NCBI RefSeq assembly: GCF_014655955.1
Contig: NZ_BNBO01000001.1
Span: 270,716-334,715 of the forward strand
Reading direction: 5' to 3'
DNA length: 64,000 nucleotides
Origin: Kitasatospora indigofera
GTDB lineage: Bacteria; Actinomycetota; Actinomycetes; Streptomycetales; Streptomycetaceae
Numbering within the stretch: the first letter of the stretch is position 1; each line of letters starts with the position of its first letter. The notes beneath the pieces were generated by a model, which saw only the letters and a program-made list of their open reading frames with translations, ran no database searches and had not been told where the DNA came from. Below are positions 63,018-64,000 of this stretch, in pieces. The translations under genes and the position numbers were made by a program.

Positions 63018-64000
63018 TGACCACCGAGCAGTCGGAGACGACCGCCGGCAGTTCCTGGGCCGGATTCAAGGGCGGCCTGTGGCGCGACGCGATCGACGTC
63101 CGCGACTTCATCCAGCACAACTACACCCCGTACGAGGGCGACGGCGGCTTCCTGACCGGCCCCACCGAACGCACCACTGCGGTCTGGAAGAAGATCACCG
63201 ACCGCTTCCCCGAGGAGCGGGCCAAGGGCGTGTACGACGTCGCCCACGACATCCCCTCCACCATCACCGCGCACGCCCCCGGCTGGATCGACCGTGACCG
63301 CGAACTGGTCGTCGGCCTGCAGACCGACGCCCCGCTGAAGCGCGCGATCATGCCCAACGGCGGCTGGCGGATGGTGGCCGGAGCCCTGGAGACCTACGGC
63401 TACCCGGTCTCCGCCGAACTGGCGACCGTCTTCACCACGTACCGCAAGACCCACAACGCGGGCGTTTTCGACGCCTACACCCCCGAGATCCTTGCCGCCC
63501 GCCGGGCCGGGATCATCACCGGCCTGCCGGACGCCTACGGCCGCGGCCGGATCATCGGCGACTACCGCCGGGTCGCGCTCTACGGCGTGGACCGGCTGAT
63601 TGCCGCGAAGCGCGCGGAGAAGGCGGAGCTGGACGCCGCGCCGGCGGACCCGGGCCGGCTGGAGGCCGTCATCCGGGACCGCGAGGAACTCGCCGAGCAG
63701 ATCAGGGCCCTGCAGGAACTCAAGGAGATGGCCTGCGCCTACGGCTACGACATCTCCGGCCCGGCAAGGACCGGTCGGGAGGCCGTTCAGTGGCTGTACT
63801 TCGCCTACCTGGCGGCGGTGAAGGAGCAGAACGGTGCGGCCATGTCGCTCGGCCGGACCTCCACCTTCCTCGACGTCTACCTCCAACGGGACATCACCGA
63901 GGGCCGGCTGACCGAGAGCGGCGCCCAGGAACTGGTCGACGACTTCGTCATCAAGCTTCGGATCGTCCGCTTCCTGCGCACCCCCGAGTACGACCAGTTG
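63018..64000 (+). CDS. pflB: Pyruvate formate-lyase (formate C-acetyltransferase), N-terminal part
   Basis: ATG 63018 follows AGGGGA; the frame is open to the window end, giving 327 residues of a family about 750 long. It shows the PFL N-terminal pattern: WAGFKGGLWRDAIDVRDFIQHNYTPYEGDGGFLTGPTERT, LQTDAPLKRAIMPNGGWRMV, FTTYRKTHNAGVFDAYTPEI and ITGLPDAYGRGRIIGDYRRVALYG. The active-site cysteines and the glycyl-radical loop lie beyond the edge. The enzyme splits pyruvate into acetyl-CoA and formate, is O2-sensitive, and needs an activating enzyme that is probably encoded just outside. It pairs with AdhE for mixed-acid fermentation. Confidence 0.95.

Noticed and set aside
62906..63886. A 326-residue reverse frame over pyruvate formate-lyase
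   Set aside because: It is antisense to a strongly conserved enzyme and has only Gly/Val/Asp-rich composition.

Overview
The window is very GC-rich, with GTG/ATG starts, AGGAG-type ribosome sites and many long GC hairpins. Its gene families (SigB-type sigma factor, Asp23/AmaP envelope-stress genes, DUF5994, DUF6286, DUF3052, LAL regulators, giant RHS proteins) are typical of Streptomyces or Kitasatospora. I assign it to Streptomycetaceae from gene content only. I see no rRNA, tRNA, CRISPR array or intact insertion sequence.

Positions 1-13,155 begin with a truncated GlxA-type regulator divergent from a DJ-1/PfpI protein. A mannan-utilisation locus follows: a secreted PHB-depolymerase-like esterase, a sugar-binding lipoprotein, a deletion remnant of a GH2 beta-mannosidase, a secreted GH5 mannanase-like enzyme, two paralogous LacI regulators facing each other, and a GH26 mannanase with a ricin-type lectin domain. 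The ABC permease genes that normally follow the binding protein are absent and the mannosidase has lost its catalytic core, so the locus looks partly decayed. A lipoprotein of unknown role closes it.

Positions 13,370-24,284 hold a 2065-residue secreted RHS/YD-repeat protein with an unassigned basic C-terminus and no visible immunity gene. Upstream of it on the same strand lie a 101-residue protein and an 89-residue secreted peptide, divergent from a TrmB/LuxR regulator. Several hypothetical genes follow.

Positions 23,706-39,706 form a general-stress island: DUF5994, LURP-one, CsbD, a small hydrophobic protein, Hsp20, a SigB-family sigma factor, a MerR-type HTH protein with an internal deletion, a STAS protein, a DCC thiol protein, an SRPBCC protein with an abnormal end, an ECF sigma factor divergent from an Asp23/DUF6286/AmaP set, a protein with acidic and histone-H1-like segments, and a DUF7144 membrane protein. 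It contains an unexplained noncoding tandem-repeat block at 30,474-31,020.

Positions 39,707-50,576 contain gene remnants, a LAL-type LuxR regulator divergent from a secreted M4 metalloprotease, the C-terminal stub of a Ku gene, a DUF3052 gene and a secreted HExxH protease with a ricin-type domain.

Positions 50,577-64,000 look like a hypoxia/dormancy regulon: a GAF histidine kinase, a DevR/NarL-type response regulator, a flavin/PPOX-like protein, a ribosome-hibernation factor with two C-terminal modules, two tandem-domain universal stress proteins, a bifunctional AdhE and a pyruvate formate-lyase cut by the window end. An 18-bp perfect palindrome (56,078-56,095) lies between the response regulator and hibernation-factor genes, and related palindromes precede the stress-protein and AdhE genes, so one regulator may control the set. 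Fermentation enzymes here suggest the organism prepares for oxygen loss.
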